DNA of 64,000 nt from Teretinema zuelzerae (GTDB taxonomy: Bacteria; Spirochaetota; Spirochaetia; Treponematales; Treponemataceae). Location: NCBI RefSeq assembly GCF_021021555.1, contig NZ_JAINWA010000001.1, forward strand, positions 496,001 to 560,000. Reading direction: 5' to 3'. The position numbers and the translations under genes were made by a program. Below the pieces are notes generated by a model. The model ran no database searches. It was given only the letters and a program-made list of their open reading frames with translations, and had not been told where the DNA came from. Numbering within the stretch: the first letter of the stretch is position 1; every line of letters starts with the position of its first letter. Of the stretch, positions 9,944 through 19,223 are shown one piece after another.

Positions 9944-10741
9944 TTACTCGATCCAATCTTTTGAAAAACGACCTTTTTGTTCTACAGGCATATCAGCAGC
10001 CATATCCCTATCAGCTTGGTAACGTATATTCAACGCATTAAGACGGTTTGCTTCCATTTGTTGACCAATAAGTATTTGCATGAGTGCAGTCAGGGATTGT
10101 AAGACAGCCAAATTACTTTCAGATTTTTCTGCTTCTTTCATAATTGCATCCATCTCCTGTGCAGCAACCTTATTGTTTTCTTCGATTACATCTCCGATAA
10201 CAGTCATTTGCTTTGCTGCCTCATTAATTCTACCTTTCCATGCAACGGCATATGCATAGTTAGCAGGATTAAGACCATAGTGACTCCACGCTCTTGCTTT
10301 TTCCCAATCACTCATATCTGAGGTCATATCATTTACAACCATGTCAATTGCTTCGCCTGGAAGTCTATAGAATTGACTTATCGGGACTTTCTTCCCACCG
10401 ACTTCAACACTGATTGCTTTAAACCGATTCTCTGTCTTTCTCACAAAATCAATTTGTTTATCAACATACGAGACAGCATCGCTAAATGACTTAATCTCGC
10501 TCATATCCAATTGCTGCAATTGCTTCAATTGTGCCTGAGTGGTTACATAGGCGTACTCAACCTGCTTTATCGAGTTCAATACAGATTGGTACATTTGATA
10601 TCCATTATGAATTGTTTCAAGAATATGTGCCGCATCGATTACAGGTGCACCTTGTGCTCTAACCGGCATAGTTGACATGATGAATAGTATTGTACTGATA
10701 ACAAAATCCTTAATCTTTCTGTGATTCTGTTTTTTCATCAT
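9944..10741 (-). CDS. trbJ: TrbJ/VirB5-family protein
   Basis: This 265-residue protein has a signal peptide ending near VRAQG, followed by long amphipathic helices with the QLKQLQQLD coiled-coil stretch typical of TrbJ. VirB5-like proteins sit at the pilus tip or in the periplasm and help attach to the recipient. It overlaps the trbE stop by 4 bp (ATGA), so the two are translationally coupled. Sequence identity within this family is low; gene order is the main support. Confidence 0.82.
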   Translation of the reverse strand: MMKKQNHRKIKDFVISTILFIMSTMPVRAQGAPVIDAAHILETIHNGYQMYQSVLNSIKQVEYAYVTTQAQLKQLQQLDMSEIKSFSDAVSYVDKQIDFVRKTENRFKAISVEVGGKKVPISQFYRLPGEAIDMVVNDMTSDMSDWEKARAWSHYGLNPANYAYAVAWKGRINEAAKQMTVIGDVIEENNKVAAQEMDAIMKEAEKSESNLAVLQSLTALMQILIGQQMEANRLNALNIRYQADRDMAADMPVEQKGRFSKDWIE

Positions 10742-13182
10742 GAAGCCTCCTTCATGTACCGTGAATAATCGAGTCCTTTTACCTTCAAGATATCCGCTGC
10801 GTATTCGTATCCGCTCTCGTCTCCATGTTCAGCGACAAGCTTATCAAGAAGTTCATGATCTGGAGTTCCTATAAGTGCGAGTGTAATGCTATCACGCTTC
10901 AGATCAAGCTGAAACTTTCGACTTCCCATCGTTGAGGTGTATAAGTAGTCTTGTTTCATTATCCCATGAGAAAGAGAGCTGATTTCTGCATCAGTAAGAC
11001 CAAAGGTAGAATAGGCATGATGCATGGCCGGTGTTTCAGCCTCCGGATCTGCAAGGAAAATCTTTGTATGGCACTGTTGTATGATCGTTGAACACAAGGA
11101 CGAATTAACTGCATCAGCAACATCCTGTGTAGCAAATACAACAAAAACATTCTTCTTTCGGAGTGTTTTGAGCCACTCTTCGATCTTTGCTCTGAATATT
11201 GGATGACGAAGAAAAAGCCATGCTTCATCAAGGACAAGCAACGTGAGACGGCCAGTAAAGAGGCTTTCTATGTAATGGAAAATATATGATATAGCTGGAG
11301 CTACACACGATTCTCCCATTTGCATGAGATATTCCATTTCAAGTGTAATATACCGGCTATCAAGGGAGATTGAAGTGGAGGAAGCATCAAATATTGCTCC
11401 ATACTTACCGCCAAGTTGATACGGACGTAATGTTTCGCGTAGTAGCGGTTGTTTGGTTTCAGGATCAAGATAGTTAACACTCTGACAAAATGTAGTAATC
11501 GTTCGATTCGACTTTGGAATACTGGCCATTCGTTCAATTGCATCGGTAATAGCACTACTCATCGAAGGAGTGACTGTTACTCCTTGAATCTCTACCAGAG
11601 ACTCAATCCATTCAGTTGCCCAGGTACGATCAAGAATTGTTTCAAGGTGTGCTAACGGTTGAAAACACACACCATTCGTTCCCGGCTCATAGTAGCGACC
11701 ACCGAAGGCCATGGTTGGCTGTCTGGCAGATCGTCCTTTATCAAGTACGATTACCTGGCTGTCAGTATATTTGAAGAACTGTAATTCTAGAAGGTTAAGA
11801 AGCGTTGATTTTCCGGCTCCTGTCGGTCCAAGTATGATTGTATGGCCAACATCACGAGGATTTAAGCTAAGAAAAAAGGGAGTCCCATCTTGAGTCGAGC
11901 AAGTGACATGAGGTAGATCAATTCCACTTACATTACCTGCATGTTCATTTTCAATCATTCCTGCCCAGATTGCAGACAAAGGTACTACATGACTAAAATT
12001 ACTTGATACAACCGGTAGGGAGCGGATATTACTAACAACATCCCCTGGCATCATAGATTTCCATGCTTCGAATGCATTAAAGGTCTCTTCCTTTGCTACA
12101 AAACCAACACTCTGAACCAGTTTTTTGACTTCTTGAGCCTTCTTATGTGCTTTTTTTAAATCTGTATCCCATACCATTATATTTGAGGTATACAGGCCAA
12201 GAGAGACTTCATCTGTATCAAGAGCAATCTGAGCGGCCGCAGCATCTTCTTCCTTCACAATCGCGCCACCGTTTATTTGCTTTGGAGGCTCCTTTGTTGC
12301 AGAAGCAATAAAGGATTGGAACCAACCAACCTGATTTCCACGATGGTTTTGTTGAGCTTTTTCAGTCTTCTTTATCGCTTCCTCTTTATCAAGACAGATA
12401 TATCGTGTGCTCCATCGATACTCCAATTTTGCCTTATTGAGCTTGTCGAATATAGCCGGATACGTACTCTGAGGAAAATCGACAATACCAATTACTGGTA
12501 TATAGTTCTCCCCTAATTTCATAGTAAGCCCAATATCAAGGACTTCATCAGGAAGAAGCCGATCAATGAAAAAAGGATTATCAGGCAGAGTTAAGGAATG
12601 TCTATTATTAGATATAGTTGAATGAAGATACTCACAGGTCTGAAAATCACTCAAAGGAGCGATGAGTATTTTAGTAGCGAGAATTCCAACGATATCATCT
12701 GTAGTGGTTTCAAAATAGGAAATGTCTTCTTCAAGAGAGTTACTGTGTCCAGTTTCAGTATAAAAGAGATTCGTTGCTTTTTTTGTGATTTCTCTCGGAG
12801 GCCGATATGTGAAGGTTAAATAATATGAAGATTCAAAGTGCTTTCCGAAAGATCGAAAAGCTTCTTCTCGTTCTTTATCAATTAGATACGGAGCCAGATT
12901 CGTAAACTTACCACCAGGGTATTCTTGTGTTGAAAACCGTTGAACTTCCATTTGAATAGCCCAACCAGAACCAAGACGTTTCACTGAATTGCTCAAATGA
13001 AGAGAAAGATCATTGATATAAAAGGCGGCAGAGGACTCAAGGTCGGGTCCTCGAAAGGCAAAACTACGCTGGAGAAGTCCGTCTTTCTGAACAACGACTC
13101 CTTCTACGCTACTCGATAGATATCGCCATGGTAAGTGACAGCTCCAATAATCTGCATTTGTAGGTATTCCATTTTGTGCCAT
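10738..13182 (-). CDS. trbE: TrbE/VirB4-family transfer ATPase
   Basis: This 814-residue ATPase powers pilus biogenesis and substrate transfer at the inner membrane. The CagE/TrbE/VirB N-terminal domain covers roughly the first 400 residues. A Walker A motif (GPTGAGKST) is near residue 450 and a Walker B (LTLLVLDEAW) near 645, followed by the FATQD segment usual in VirB4. Length is normal and the motifs are intact. It is separated from trbD by 88 bp containing a perfect hairpin, the only sizeable gap in the trbB-trbJ run. Confidence 0.95.
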   Translation of the reverse strand: MAQNGIPTNADYWSCHLPWRYLSSSVEGVVVQKDGLLQRSFAFRGPDLESSAAFYINDLSLHLSNSVKRLGSGWAIQMEVQRFSTQEYPGGKFTNLAPYLIDKEREEAFRSFGKHFESSYYLTFTYRPPREITKKATNLFYTETGHSNSLEEDISYFETTTDDIVGILATKILIAPLSDFQTCEYLHSTISNNRHSLTLPDNPFFIDRLLPDEVLDIGLTMKLGENYIPVIGIVDFPQSTYPAIFDKLNKAKLEYRWSTRYICLDKEEAIKKTEKAQQNHRGNQVGWFQSFIASATKEPPKQINGGAIVKEEDAAAAQIALDTDEVSLGLYTSNIMVWDTDLKKAHKKAQEVKKLVQSVGFVAKEETFNAFEAWKSMMPGDVVSNIRSLPVVSSNFSHVVPLSAIWAGMIENEHAGNVSGIDLPHVTCSTQDGTPFFLSLNPRDVGHTIILGPTGAGKSTLLNLLELQFFKYTDSQVIVLDKGRSARQPTMAFGGRYYEPGTNGVCFQPLAHLETILDRTWATEWIESLVEIQGVTVTPSMSSAITDAIERMASIPKSNRTITTFCQSVNYLDPETKQPLLRETLRPYQLGGKYGAIFDASSTSISLDSRYITLEMEYLMQMGESCVAPAISYIFHYIESLFTGRLTLLVLDEAWLFLRHPIFRAKIEEWLKTLRKKNVFVVFATQDVADAVNSSLCSTIIQQCHTKIFLADPEAETPAMHHAYSTFGLTDAEISSLSHGIMKQDYLYTSTMGSRKFQLDLKRDSITLALIGTPDHELLDKLVAEHGDESGYEYAADILKVKGLDYSRYMKEAS

Positions 13183-13229
13183 ATGATTGCGTATCTCCTT
13201 TTTCCTTTTTCGCTCTCTAATGCGGACTA

Positions 13230-13265
13230 CTTGTGAGCCATTCCGATAATGGAATGGCTCACAAG
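13230..13265. promoter_or_regulatory. Perfect 15-bp hairpin between trbD and trbE
   Basis: The arms at 13230-13244 and 13251-13265 are exactly complementary, with a 6-base loop and no U-run on the minus strand. It lies after the trbD stop and before trbE. It could adjust relative expression of trbE or act as an mRNA processing or stability element. Confidence 0.6.
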
Positions 13266-13270
13266 GGTGT

Positions 13271-13525
13271 TCATGGCACCAGATAGTCCTTTTGATTGAC
13301 GTGTTCGATGAGAATGTCGATAAGATAGGGATCTTTTTTTGTCATTATTCGCATTGCAATGTACAAAGCGGCAATTATGACACCAAAGTAGTATTGCTTT
13401 AGGATATACATGGTAAATACACCTAGCAGCAATAGAATGAGCATCCCCATCGAGGGAATACCCAGTACAAGATCACGTTGCATAAGTGACCTGTGCACCG
13501 TAACAGAATAATCCCGAACAGTCAT
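13271..13525 (-). CDS. trbD: TrbD/VirB3-like protein
   Basis: This 84-residue protein has two adjacent hydrophobic helices and the short RDLVLGIPS segment after an N-terminal VHRSLMQR motif, the hallmark of TrbD/VirB3. It is an inner-membrane partner of the TrbE ATPase. Size and position between trbC and trbE fit exactly. Confidence 0.85.
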   Translation of the reverse strand: MTVRDYSVTVHRSLMQRDLVLGIPSMGMLILLLLGVFTMYILKQYYFGVIIAALYIAMRIMTKKDPYLIDILIEHVNQKDYLVP

Positions 13526-13526
13526 G

Positions 13527-13847
13527 TTAGGAGCCCATTTTCATCACGTTATCAACAATTGACTGTGATAACGCAAGAAGTCCAGAGCCGATCATAACCG
13601 CAATCATTTTCGCTTTCATCTTTTCATTGTCTTTGTTGTATGCATACGCAATGCAACTTCCGGCAAAGAAAATACCAACGAGAATACGGGCAAGATCTCC
13701 AGTAAATGCATTACGAACCTCTTCGAGGGTAGTCTGCACCTCATCTGGTATCACAACGGTGCTCGCATATAGTCCGGCACCAAGTACCAGTAAGAATGCA
13801 ATCTGGCACAAAATCATGTGTTTTCTCTCAAGACGCTTTTCGTTCAT
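13527..13847 (-). CDS. trbC: TrbC/VirB2-like pilin
   Basis: From ATG 13847 (GGAG just upstream) the product is 106 residues; an in-frame TTG at 13901 would add 18 residues but has no nearby ribosome site. It has a signal-like hydrophobic segment, a short hydrophilic loop (PDEVQTTLEEV) and a second and third hydrophobic stretch, as in the conjugative pilin TrbC/VirB2. It stops one base before trbD starts. Start choice is uncertain. Confidence 0.8.
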   Translation of the reverse strand: MNEKRLERKHMILCQIAFLLVLGAGLYASTVVIPDEVQTTLEEVRNAFTGDLARILVGIFFAGSCIAYAYNKDNEKMKAKMIAVMIGSGLLALSQSIVDNVMKMGS

Positions 13848-13970
13848 CATTTCTCCAAAAATACGTTTGAGTTCAGCTCTCTTTCGTTCTCTTCGGATCA
13901 ATGGTTGTTGTTTCTGTCTCTTTCCTCCTTCTGTATGAGTCCAGGGATACTCATGTTCTGTTGTTAGGAA

Positions 13971-14990
13971 TTATTCAGCATTGAGCGTCGCATGGAGATA
14001 ATCGTTATACTCACTCATTACAAATGCTTCGCTTGATCGCTGTTTCTCTATGGTATCGAGAAGCTTTGCAATTTGTCTTGTATGAAGAACTTCTTCTACC
14101 ATAGGACCGAAACCTGCTTTTCTTTTGAGATGCACACACACCTGTATCGTCTCACTTACATCAGGAAGTGTTCCTGTAATTACTTCAGAAAGCATTCCAC
14201 GGAAACGAGTAAGCATTGATTGCGCTGAGTCTGCATGAATGGTGGTAACATTCCCCGGATGTCCAGTATTCCAGCATTCAAGGAGTTCTCTTGCAACATC
14301 GCCAGATCGAAGTTCTCCAAAAATGATTCTTTTTGGAAACCAACGAAGAGCAAAACGAACAGCCAAAGCTGCTTGATCTTTTCTGATGTATAGTTGCGTA
14401 AGGTCTTCTGCATGGCATTGTAGTTCTGGAGTGTCTTCTATAATCAGAAATCTGTCATGAGGAGTAAACTCGCTCATTTTCTTGATACACGCATTCGTAA
14501 AGGTTGTCTTCCCTGATCCTGTCCCCCCACCGATGAGGATATTATCTTTCCTTTCTATTGCTGCAACCACCTCCTTATATTGCATGTCTGTCATTCGGCC
14601 TGTGTCTCGATACTCTTCTAAAGAAAAAATCTTTACCGGAGGTCTGCGGAAGGTGATCTCCGGGGATTTAACCCATGGTGGAATGACTGCTGTCACACGA
14701 AAATTATAGCCGGGAAGGATTCCTTCTAAGGTAGGATTTGACCATGTATCAATACTTGAATCTGCCATTGCAGAGAGATAATGTATGATGTTATAACGCG
14801 CGGTTTCATTAACCTGTATTCCTGAATCGATTCGCCCTTCAAGAAAATGCTCTGCCCGAACACTTCCATCTCCATAAATGAAAATGTCGGTAAGCTCCTT
14901 GTTCTCAAAGACAGGAAGAAGACTTTCTAGTTCACCATAAAGATTTGCTAACTGTCTTTCCCGTATTTCTTTTTGGGCGTCGGCGTTCAT
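13971..14990 (-). CDS. trbB: TrbB/VirB11-family secretion ATPase
   Basis: This 339-residue protein is a hexameric traffic ATPase on the cytoplasmic face of the channel. It has the N-terminal FIYGDGSVRAE region, Walker A GGTGSGKTT near residue 155, the Asp box (LIIEDTPEL), the His box (GHPGNVTTIHADSA) and a RGMLSEVITG segment. All catalytic motifs are intact. It overlaps the preceding ribbon-helix-helix gene by 4 bp. Confidence 0.95.
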   Translation of the reverse strand: MNADAQKEIRERQLANLYGELESLLPVFENKELTDIFIYGDGSVRAEHFLEGRIDSGIQVNETARYNIIHYLSAMADSSIDTWSNPTLEGILPGYNFRVTAVIPPWVKSPEITFRRPPVKIFSLEEYRDTGRMTDMQYKEVVAAIERKDNILIGGGTGSGKTTFTNACIKKMSEFTPHDRFLIIEDTPELQCHAEDLTQLYIRKDQAALAVRFALRWFPKRIIFGELRSGDVARELLECWNTGHPGNVTTIHADSAQSMLTRFRGMLSEVITGTLPDVSETIQVCVHLKRKAGFGPMVEEVLHTRQIAKLLDTIEKQRSSEAFVMSEYNDYLHATLNAE

Positions 14991-15409
14991 TTGTGTTCCT
15001 CAAAGAAGTCAGCAAGGAGAGACTCAAACATGGCCGGAGAGTTTTTTAGACTTGCTTGATAGCTCTTGAAAACACGTTCAAAGCGTTCTACAGCTGAAAT
15101 AGAGGCTGCCTCTTTTAGCTCATTTGGAATTTCTGCATGATATGAAAGGAAATGCCTTGCGAGAAATGTGATATAGCTAAAAAGAACTTCCTGCTGACGG
15201 GATACAGTATTCATCGTATCATGCAGATGTTTTAATGATGCAAATATTAAGTCAGGATCTTCAATCTCCGGGCGGAGGGCTTGAGAAATAGCAAAACGAA
15301 AAAAATCAGATCTCGATTCCACACGATGACGTGCGCAATACGCATCAATTTCTTTCGCTTGTTGTATAGTTAGTCTGAATGGGTAAATATCTGTTGTTTT
15401 AGGTGCCAT
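14987..15409 (-). CDS. Ribbon-helix-helix (CopG-like) protein of the transfer operon
   Basis: This 140-residue protein starts with YPFRLTIQQAKEIDAYC then SRSDFFRFAI, the strand-helix-helix pattern of CopG-type DNA binders. The C-terminal half is helical and unrecognised. The same gene position (between traG and trbB) holds a CopG-family gene in Tn4371-like elements, so it may regulate the operon or serve as a relaxosome accessory protein. It lies 1 bp after the traG stop side and overlaps trbB. Confidence 0.75.
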   Translation of the reverse strand: MAPKTTDIYPFRLTIQQAKEIDAYCARHRVESRSDFFRFAISQALRPEIEDPDLIFASLKHLHDTMNTVSRQQEVLFSYITFLARHFLSYHAEIPNELKEAASISAVERFERVFKSYQASLKNSPAMFESLLADFFEEHK

Positions 15410-15410
15410 T

Positions 15411-17558
15411 TTACAGTCCTATAAGATTTGGAGTGAAGACCTCTACCTGTGGTACAGGAGAATCATCGGGATCGTCTACATAAAAAGAATCAGAAGGAGC
15501 TTCGCTTCCTGCGGCTTGTGAAGCCAGTTTCTGTACTTCACTATCTCTGATTCGATTGGTAAACCATGGATCTATTAAGCGTTCATCAACAACAACTTCA
15601 GAGGTCTTCTCAAGACAGGTAAACAGGGGAAGATCGTACCAGTGCCGTCCGGAGTTCCGAACTACGTTATGTGCGCATTGCTTCATCGCGCCTTTTTTAT
15701 CAGTGAAGGCCGGAGGTAAGAGTCGTTGTTTAAAGGGAGACTGTTCATAATAGACACATTTCTTTGCGATATAGGGTGGTTTACCCTGTGTTAGAATTAT
15801 CAGTTGGTCTGGAGGTAGTTTCATCACTTCATCAGGATTAATGAGATTTCTTTCTTGCTCGCCTCCAGAGATATTCAGATTATCAAGGCCAACAGAGAAT
15901 CGAGTACCACTCGTTGAAGTACTCGATTTCCAGATTGATTCCTTACCAATCATTTCTGAGCAAACTTTTCCGCTTTCAATCTCTCCAGGAGCGAAAAGGA
16001 GGACATTCTTGCAGTGTGCAAAGAACTGATGGTTTCTCCCATAAATATCAATAAGCTGGCTAGGTGACTGTATAATAAGGAGAAAGTGAATACCGTAGCC
16101 CGCAAGAATTCCCATTGATTCTTGTAATTCACTAAACTTACCCAGCTTATCGAACTCATCAAGAACAATTAAAAGTGGAACCTTCAGTTTCCGCACATCA
16201 TGACGCGTTTCTCCATCAGTGAATTTTCGGATAATAAGCATGATAAAAAGGCGTACCAAGGGAGCAAGACGACTCATGTGAGCATAGGGCATTGTCAAAT
16301 ACAGAGATATGGGAGTATCAGTCTTTTCAAACTCATCGATGTAAAAGTCATGGCTCATTGAGGACTCGCGTACTCGTGGGTCTTCAAACACCCGTAGAGA
16401 TTTCTGTACCGTCGAAAGAACTGATTGCCGCTCACGGTCAGGCCGCTTCAACTGATCTCCCGCTGCCGTCACTACGCGCTGGTGTATCTCCTGTGTACAA
16501 TGGACGCCTTCAATCATTTGCGTAAGTGAATACGTGTCATCCGCAGGATTTTCTGGATTAACCGCAGACAAGAACGCTTTAACGCCTGGAAGTGTTTTAT
16601 CGGGATAATCAGAGGTAAGAACATGGAGAATAACACCTGTGAGAAAGGCTATGGCGGCTTCACGAAAATGTTCACTGTTCGCGTCTCCTGAAGACTTGCC
16701 CGCCTGTGGCGTAAGAACCGTATCGGCAATGAGGTTCGCATATCCATAGGCATCTTTCCCGCCGGGAATTTCCATGAGCGGATTAAAATTATGTCCCGAT
16801 TCGCTTACTGGCGCATACCGATATACTTTTCCTTTTTTCGCTCGATATCCGCTGGTTTTTTCAAAGTTTTCACCCTTGAAGTCAAGTACGAGTACCGAGC
16901 CATGATAATACGTAAGTGTAGGGATAACCGTTGAAACACCTTTACCGCTTCGTGTCGGAGCGGCGAGAAGGGCATTTGTTATGCCGACACTCGTAATAAG
17001 GGGCGCATTTCGTTTCAGGTGAAGGGAAACGGAGCCCTTTTCTTTATTAAGACGCGCTTGCACCTGGGCATCGAAAAGCTGTCCATACACGACCCCTGCC
17101 TCGTTTCCAAGAAGGCCTTCTTTTTGAAGGTCTTTCTTTGTTCCCCATCGAGCTGTACCAAATATATTCTCAGCTGCCTGACGGAACCCACGGAAGTATG
17201 TAATGATCGTATAAAGAATAACCGCTGAAAATGAAATCACAAGCCAGGGAACTAAGGCTTTCTTTAATAGATAGGTTAGTTCAGCATCCTTAAAGAATGA
17301 AAAGAGCCAGAGCAGATACTTCCAGGGCTCATATAATGGATATGATCCGCCATTAAGCCACTCTTCACGAATGATTATGAAAGGATAGCCAATGAGTAGA
17401 GGATCATAGCCGATAAGGAAGGCGAAATACTGAGTTGAAATCCATAAGCCGGCAAATATGATTATAAATGCGAATATCTTATTAACCGCTGCGAACAGTT
17501 GTTCACGGTTCCCACTAGTCGGTTTTCCACGAAGGAATTCTGATGAGTTTGTAGCCAT
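15411..17558 (-). CDS. traG: TraG/VirD4-family coupling protein
   Basis: This 715-residue inner-membrane ATPase links the relaxase-DNA complex to the secretion channel. Hydrophobic N-terminal helices are followed by the IFGTARWG segment, Walker A (APTRSGKGVST) near residue 199, Walker B (LLIVLDEFDKLG) near 464 and the LIIQSPSQL sensor region. Length and motifs are standard for TraG. It heads the traG-trb operon, and its location next to the relaxase gene is usual. Confidence 0.95.
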   Translation of the reverse strand: MATNSSEFLRGKPTSGNREQLFAAVNKIFAFIIIFAGLWISTQYFAFLIGYDPLLIGYPFIIIREEWLNGGSYPLYEPWKYLLWLFSFFKDAELTYLLKKALVPWLVISFSAVILYTIITYFRGFRQAAENIFGTARWGTKKDLQKEGLLGNEAGVVYGQLFDAQVQARLNKEKGSVSLHLKRNAPLITSVGITNALLAAPTRSGKGVSTVIPTLTYYHGSVLVLDFKGENFEKTSGYRAKKGKVYRYAPVSESGHNFNPLMEIPGGKDAYGYANLIADTVLTPQAGKSSGDANSEHFREAAIAFLTGVILHVLTSDYPDKTLPGVKAFLSAVNPENPADDTYSLTQMIEGVHCTQEIHQRVVTAAGDQLKRPDRERQSVLSTVQKSLRVFEDPRVRESSMSHDFYIDEFEKTDTPISLYLTMPYAHMSRLAPLVRLFIMLIIRKFTDGETRHDVRKLKVPLLIVLDEFDKLGKFSELQESMGILAGYGIHFLLIIQSPSQLIDIYGRNHQFFAHCKNVLLFAPGEIESGKVCSEMIGKESIWKSSTSTSGTRFSVGLDNLNISGGEQERNLINPDEVMKLPPDQLIILTQGKPPYIAKKCVYYEQSPFKQRLLPPAFTDKKGAMKQCAHNVVRNSGRHWYDLPLFTCLEKTSEVVVDERLIDPWFTNRIRDSEVQKLASQAAGSEAPSDSFYVDDPDDSPVPQVEVFTPNLIGL

Positions 17559-17631
17559 GTCACTTTCTTTTGTTTGAGTTCAGCTAAACAAAGAAGGTTC
17601 TTTTTTACATTACAAGTCTATTGGGTAAAAA

Positions 17632-17919
17632 TCAAGAGATACGAATTCCATTCTCCCAGTATTCTTCATATATATTGCCATCTTCATCTTCGCGAATAGT
17701 TGTTACTGCTGGGCGACCAACAGCATGAAGCTTTCCATTTTTCCAGTATTCAAGATGACCATCAGTACAAGAAATTCCGGGTTCTTCACCACCGTCTAGC
17801 AACCCATTTTTAAACCTCATGATCATTTTTGGAAATAAAACATCTTCGTCTTGAATGTTTCCGTCCTCATCACGGCAAATCTTGTCTGTGTACTGTAGAA
17901 ATCGTGCTTTAGTTTCCAT
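17632..17919 (-). CDS. Small MORN-like protein of unknown function
   Basis: ATG 17919 has AGGAG 8 bp upstream, preferred over TTG 17943. The 95-residue product has two similar modules with the pattern G-x-L-E-Y-W-K-N-G-K and YEEYWENGIRIS, resembling MORN-type or toxin-associated repeat proteins. It lies between the relaxase gene and traG. No catalytic motif is visible. Confidence 0.65.
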   Translation of the reverse strand: METKARFLQYTDKICRDEDGNIQDEDVLFPKMIMRFKNGLLDGGEEPGISCTDGHLEYWKNGKLHAVGRPAVTTIREDEDGNIYEEYWENGIRIS

Positions 17920-17970
17920 GCTTGCTGCTCCTTTTCTCTTCAATTATTATAAGCCCTAAGTATACCATAC

Positions 17971-19221
17971 TTATAGCGTTTTCTCAGGTCCTTCGCGTCC
18001 TTGTGCGTTACCTCGCACAGAGACGGCATATCCTTTTCTATAGTCATGTTGTTCACATTCTACGAGCAAATCGGTATGACTCTTCTTATTCATTGTCGGG
18101 GTTAGGCGACCTCGTTGATTTCTTTCAGGAATAACTTCAATTATTTGTCCTCCGGAAATCCTGGGTCTTGAGTAAAGCGGAATGAAGTATGCCTTTCCAT
18201 TGATAGACTCAAGAACTAGTGCATGATTATCTGATACTTCATCTGTTTTGAATATCTTTGTCACAATACCAGAGACCTTTCCCTGGGAGCCATCATAGAG
18301 ATTGAGATTTTGTTCTTCTGTATGTACAAGTGTCTTTCGCGCAGAAAGAAAAGCATTATATCGACCATTCGTTCGTAGTAATGATTCCCATTCGGGAACA
18401 AATATGTATTGACCATCTTTGAACTTACACAGATGTAGCGACTGAAGATGCGTGAGTCGCATACTGATACTCTCAGCATCTCGAGTAGTTAAACGTGGAA
18501 CAATCTTGAGGTCCGTAAGTTGTTCTTTAATTTTGTCATCAAGGATGGTATACCGATTCGCAGTAAGTTGTCCTTTACGTTCCAAGGCCATATCTTCCTT
18601 CGTGCGAGATCCAATTAACGATGTGCAAATGTTCCGTGCATTCTCACGCATAAAAGTCTTAACCACATCGGGAGGGAAGAATACATCCTTTCCATCCTTA
18701 TCTTTCCCATTAATCAGAAGGTGTACATGATGATGGGCTGTATCATAGTGATTTGCAGCTACCCAGAATAGTGAATAACCTGTTTGAGATTCAAGGGAAG
18801 CGATGAAGGTCTTTGCAAGAGTTTCAAGTGGAACCTTATTTGATGAAGGACTCAAAAATATTCGAAAATTCTTGTCTGTCATATTTTTTCTATACTCAAC
18901 CTCTGAAGTACCGTATAGGGTCGGTGCGTTACCATCTTTCCCTTTCCCTTCCTTCACCAAATACCGATTTATTTGCTCTTTATGTGCCTCCATACTCTTC
19001 GAGTAATGCATTTTGACTGTGCATCTCTGTCGAGTATCTATCGAAGTTCTTGTGCCATATTTTCTTCCACCACTATCAGAACTACTTTTCTTCCCTGCGC
19101 GGTACTTCCGCAGAACATATAGAGCAGTCAGTCCGAGTGCAAGGCTGCTTCTTTTTTTCTTTGGAGATTTCCAGGTTGGACTAATCTCATAATCTTCAAC
19201 ACCAATAAAGTGTTTTGCCAT
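17971..19221 (-). CDS. MOBP-type relaxase (DUF3363-like)
   Basis: This 416-residue protein should nick the transfer origin and pilot the strand into the recipient. The metal-binding His triad is clear in HYDTAHHHVHLLI near residue 157. The following helix carries ARNICTSLIGSRT, and the later RYTILD and TRDAESISMRLTHLQSL segments resemble the DUF3363 relaxases of Tn4371-like elements. N-terminal tyrosines (for example in RKYGTRTS and MHYSKSM) are candidates for the nucleophile. It starts 2 bp after the stop of the replication-like gene, so they are probably co-transcribed. No oriT was recognised nearby. Confidence 0.88.
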   Translation of the reverse strand: MAKHFIGVEDYEISPTWKSPKKKRSSLALGLTALYVLRKYRAGKKSSSDSGGRKYGTRTSIDTRQRCTVKMHYSKSMEAHKEQINRYLVKEGKGKDGNAPTLYGTSEVEYRKNMTDKNFRIFLSPSSNKVPLETLAKTFIASLESQTGYSLFWVAANHYDTAHHHVHLLINGKDKDGKDVFFPPDVVKTFMRENARNICTSLIGSRTKEDMALERKGQLTANRYTILDDKIKEQLTDLKIVPRLTTRDAESISMRLTHLQSLHLCKFKDGQYIFVPEWESLLRTNGRYNAFLSARKTLVHTEEQNLNLYDGSQGKVSGIVTKIFKTDEVSDNHALVLESINGKAYFIPLYSRPRISGGQIIEVIPERNQRGRLTPTMNKKSHTDLLVECEQHDYRKGYAVSVRGNAQGREGPEKTL

Positions 19222-19223
19222 AC

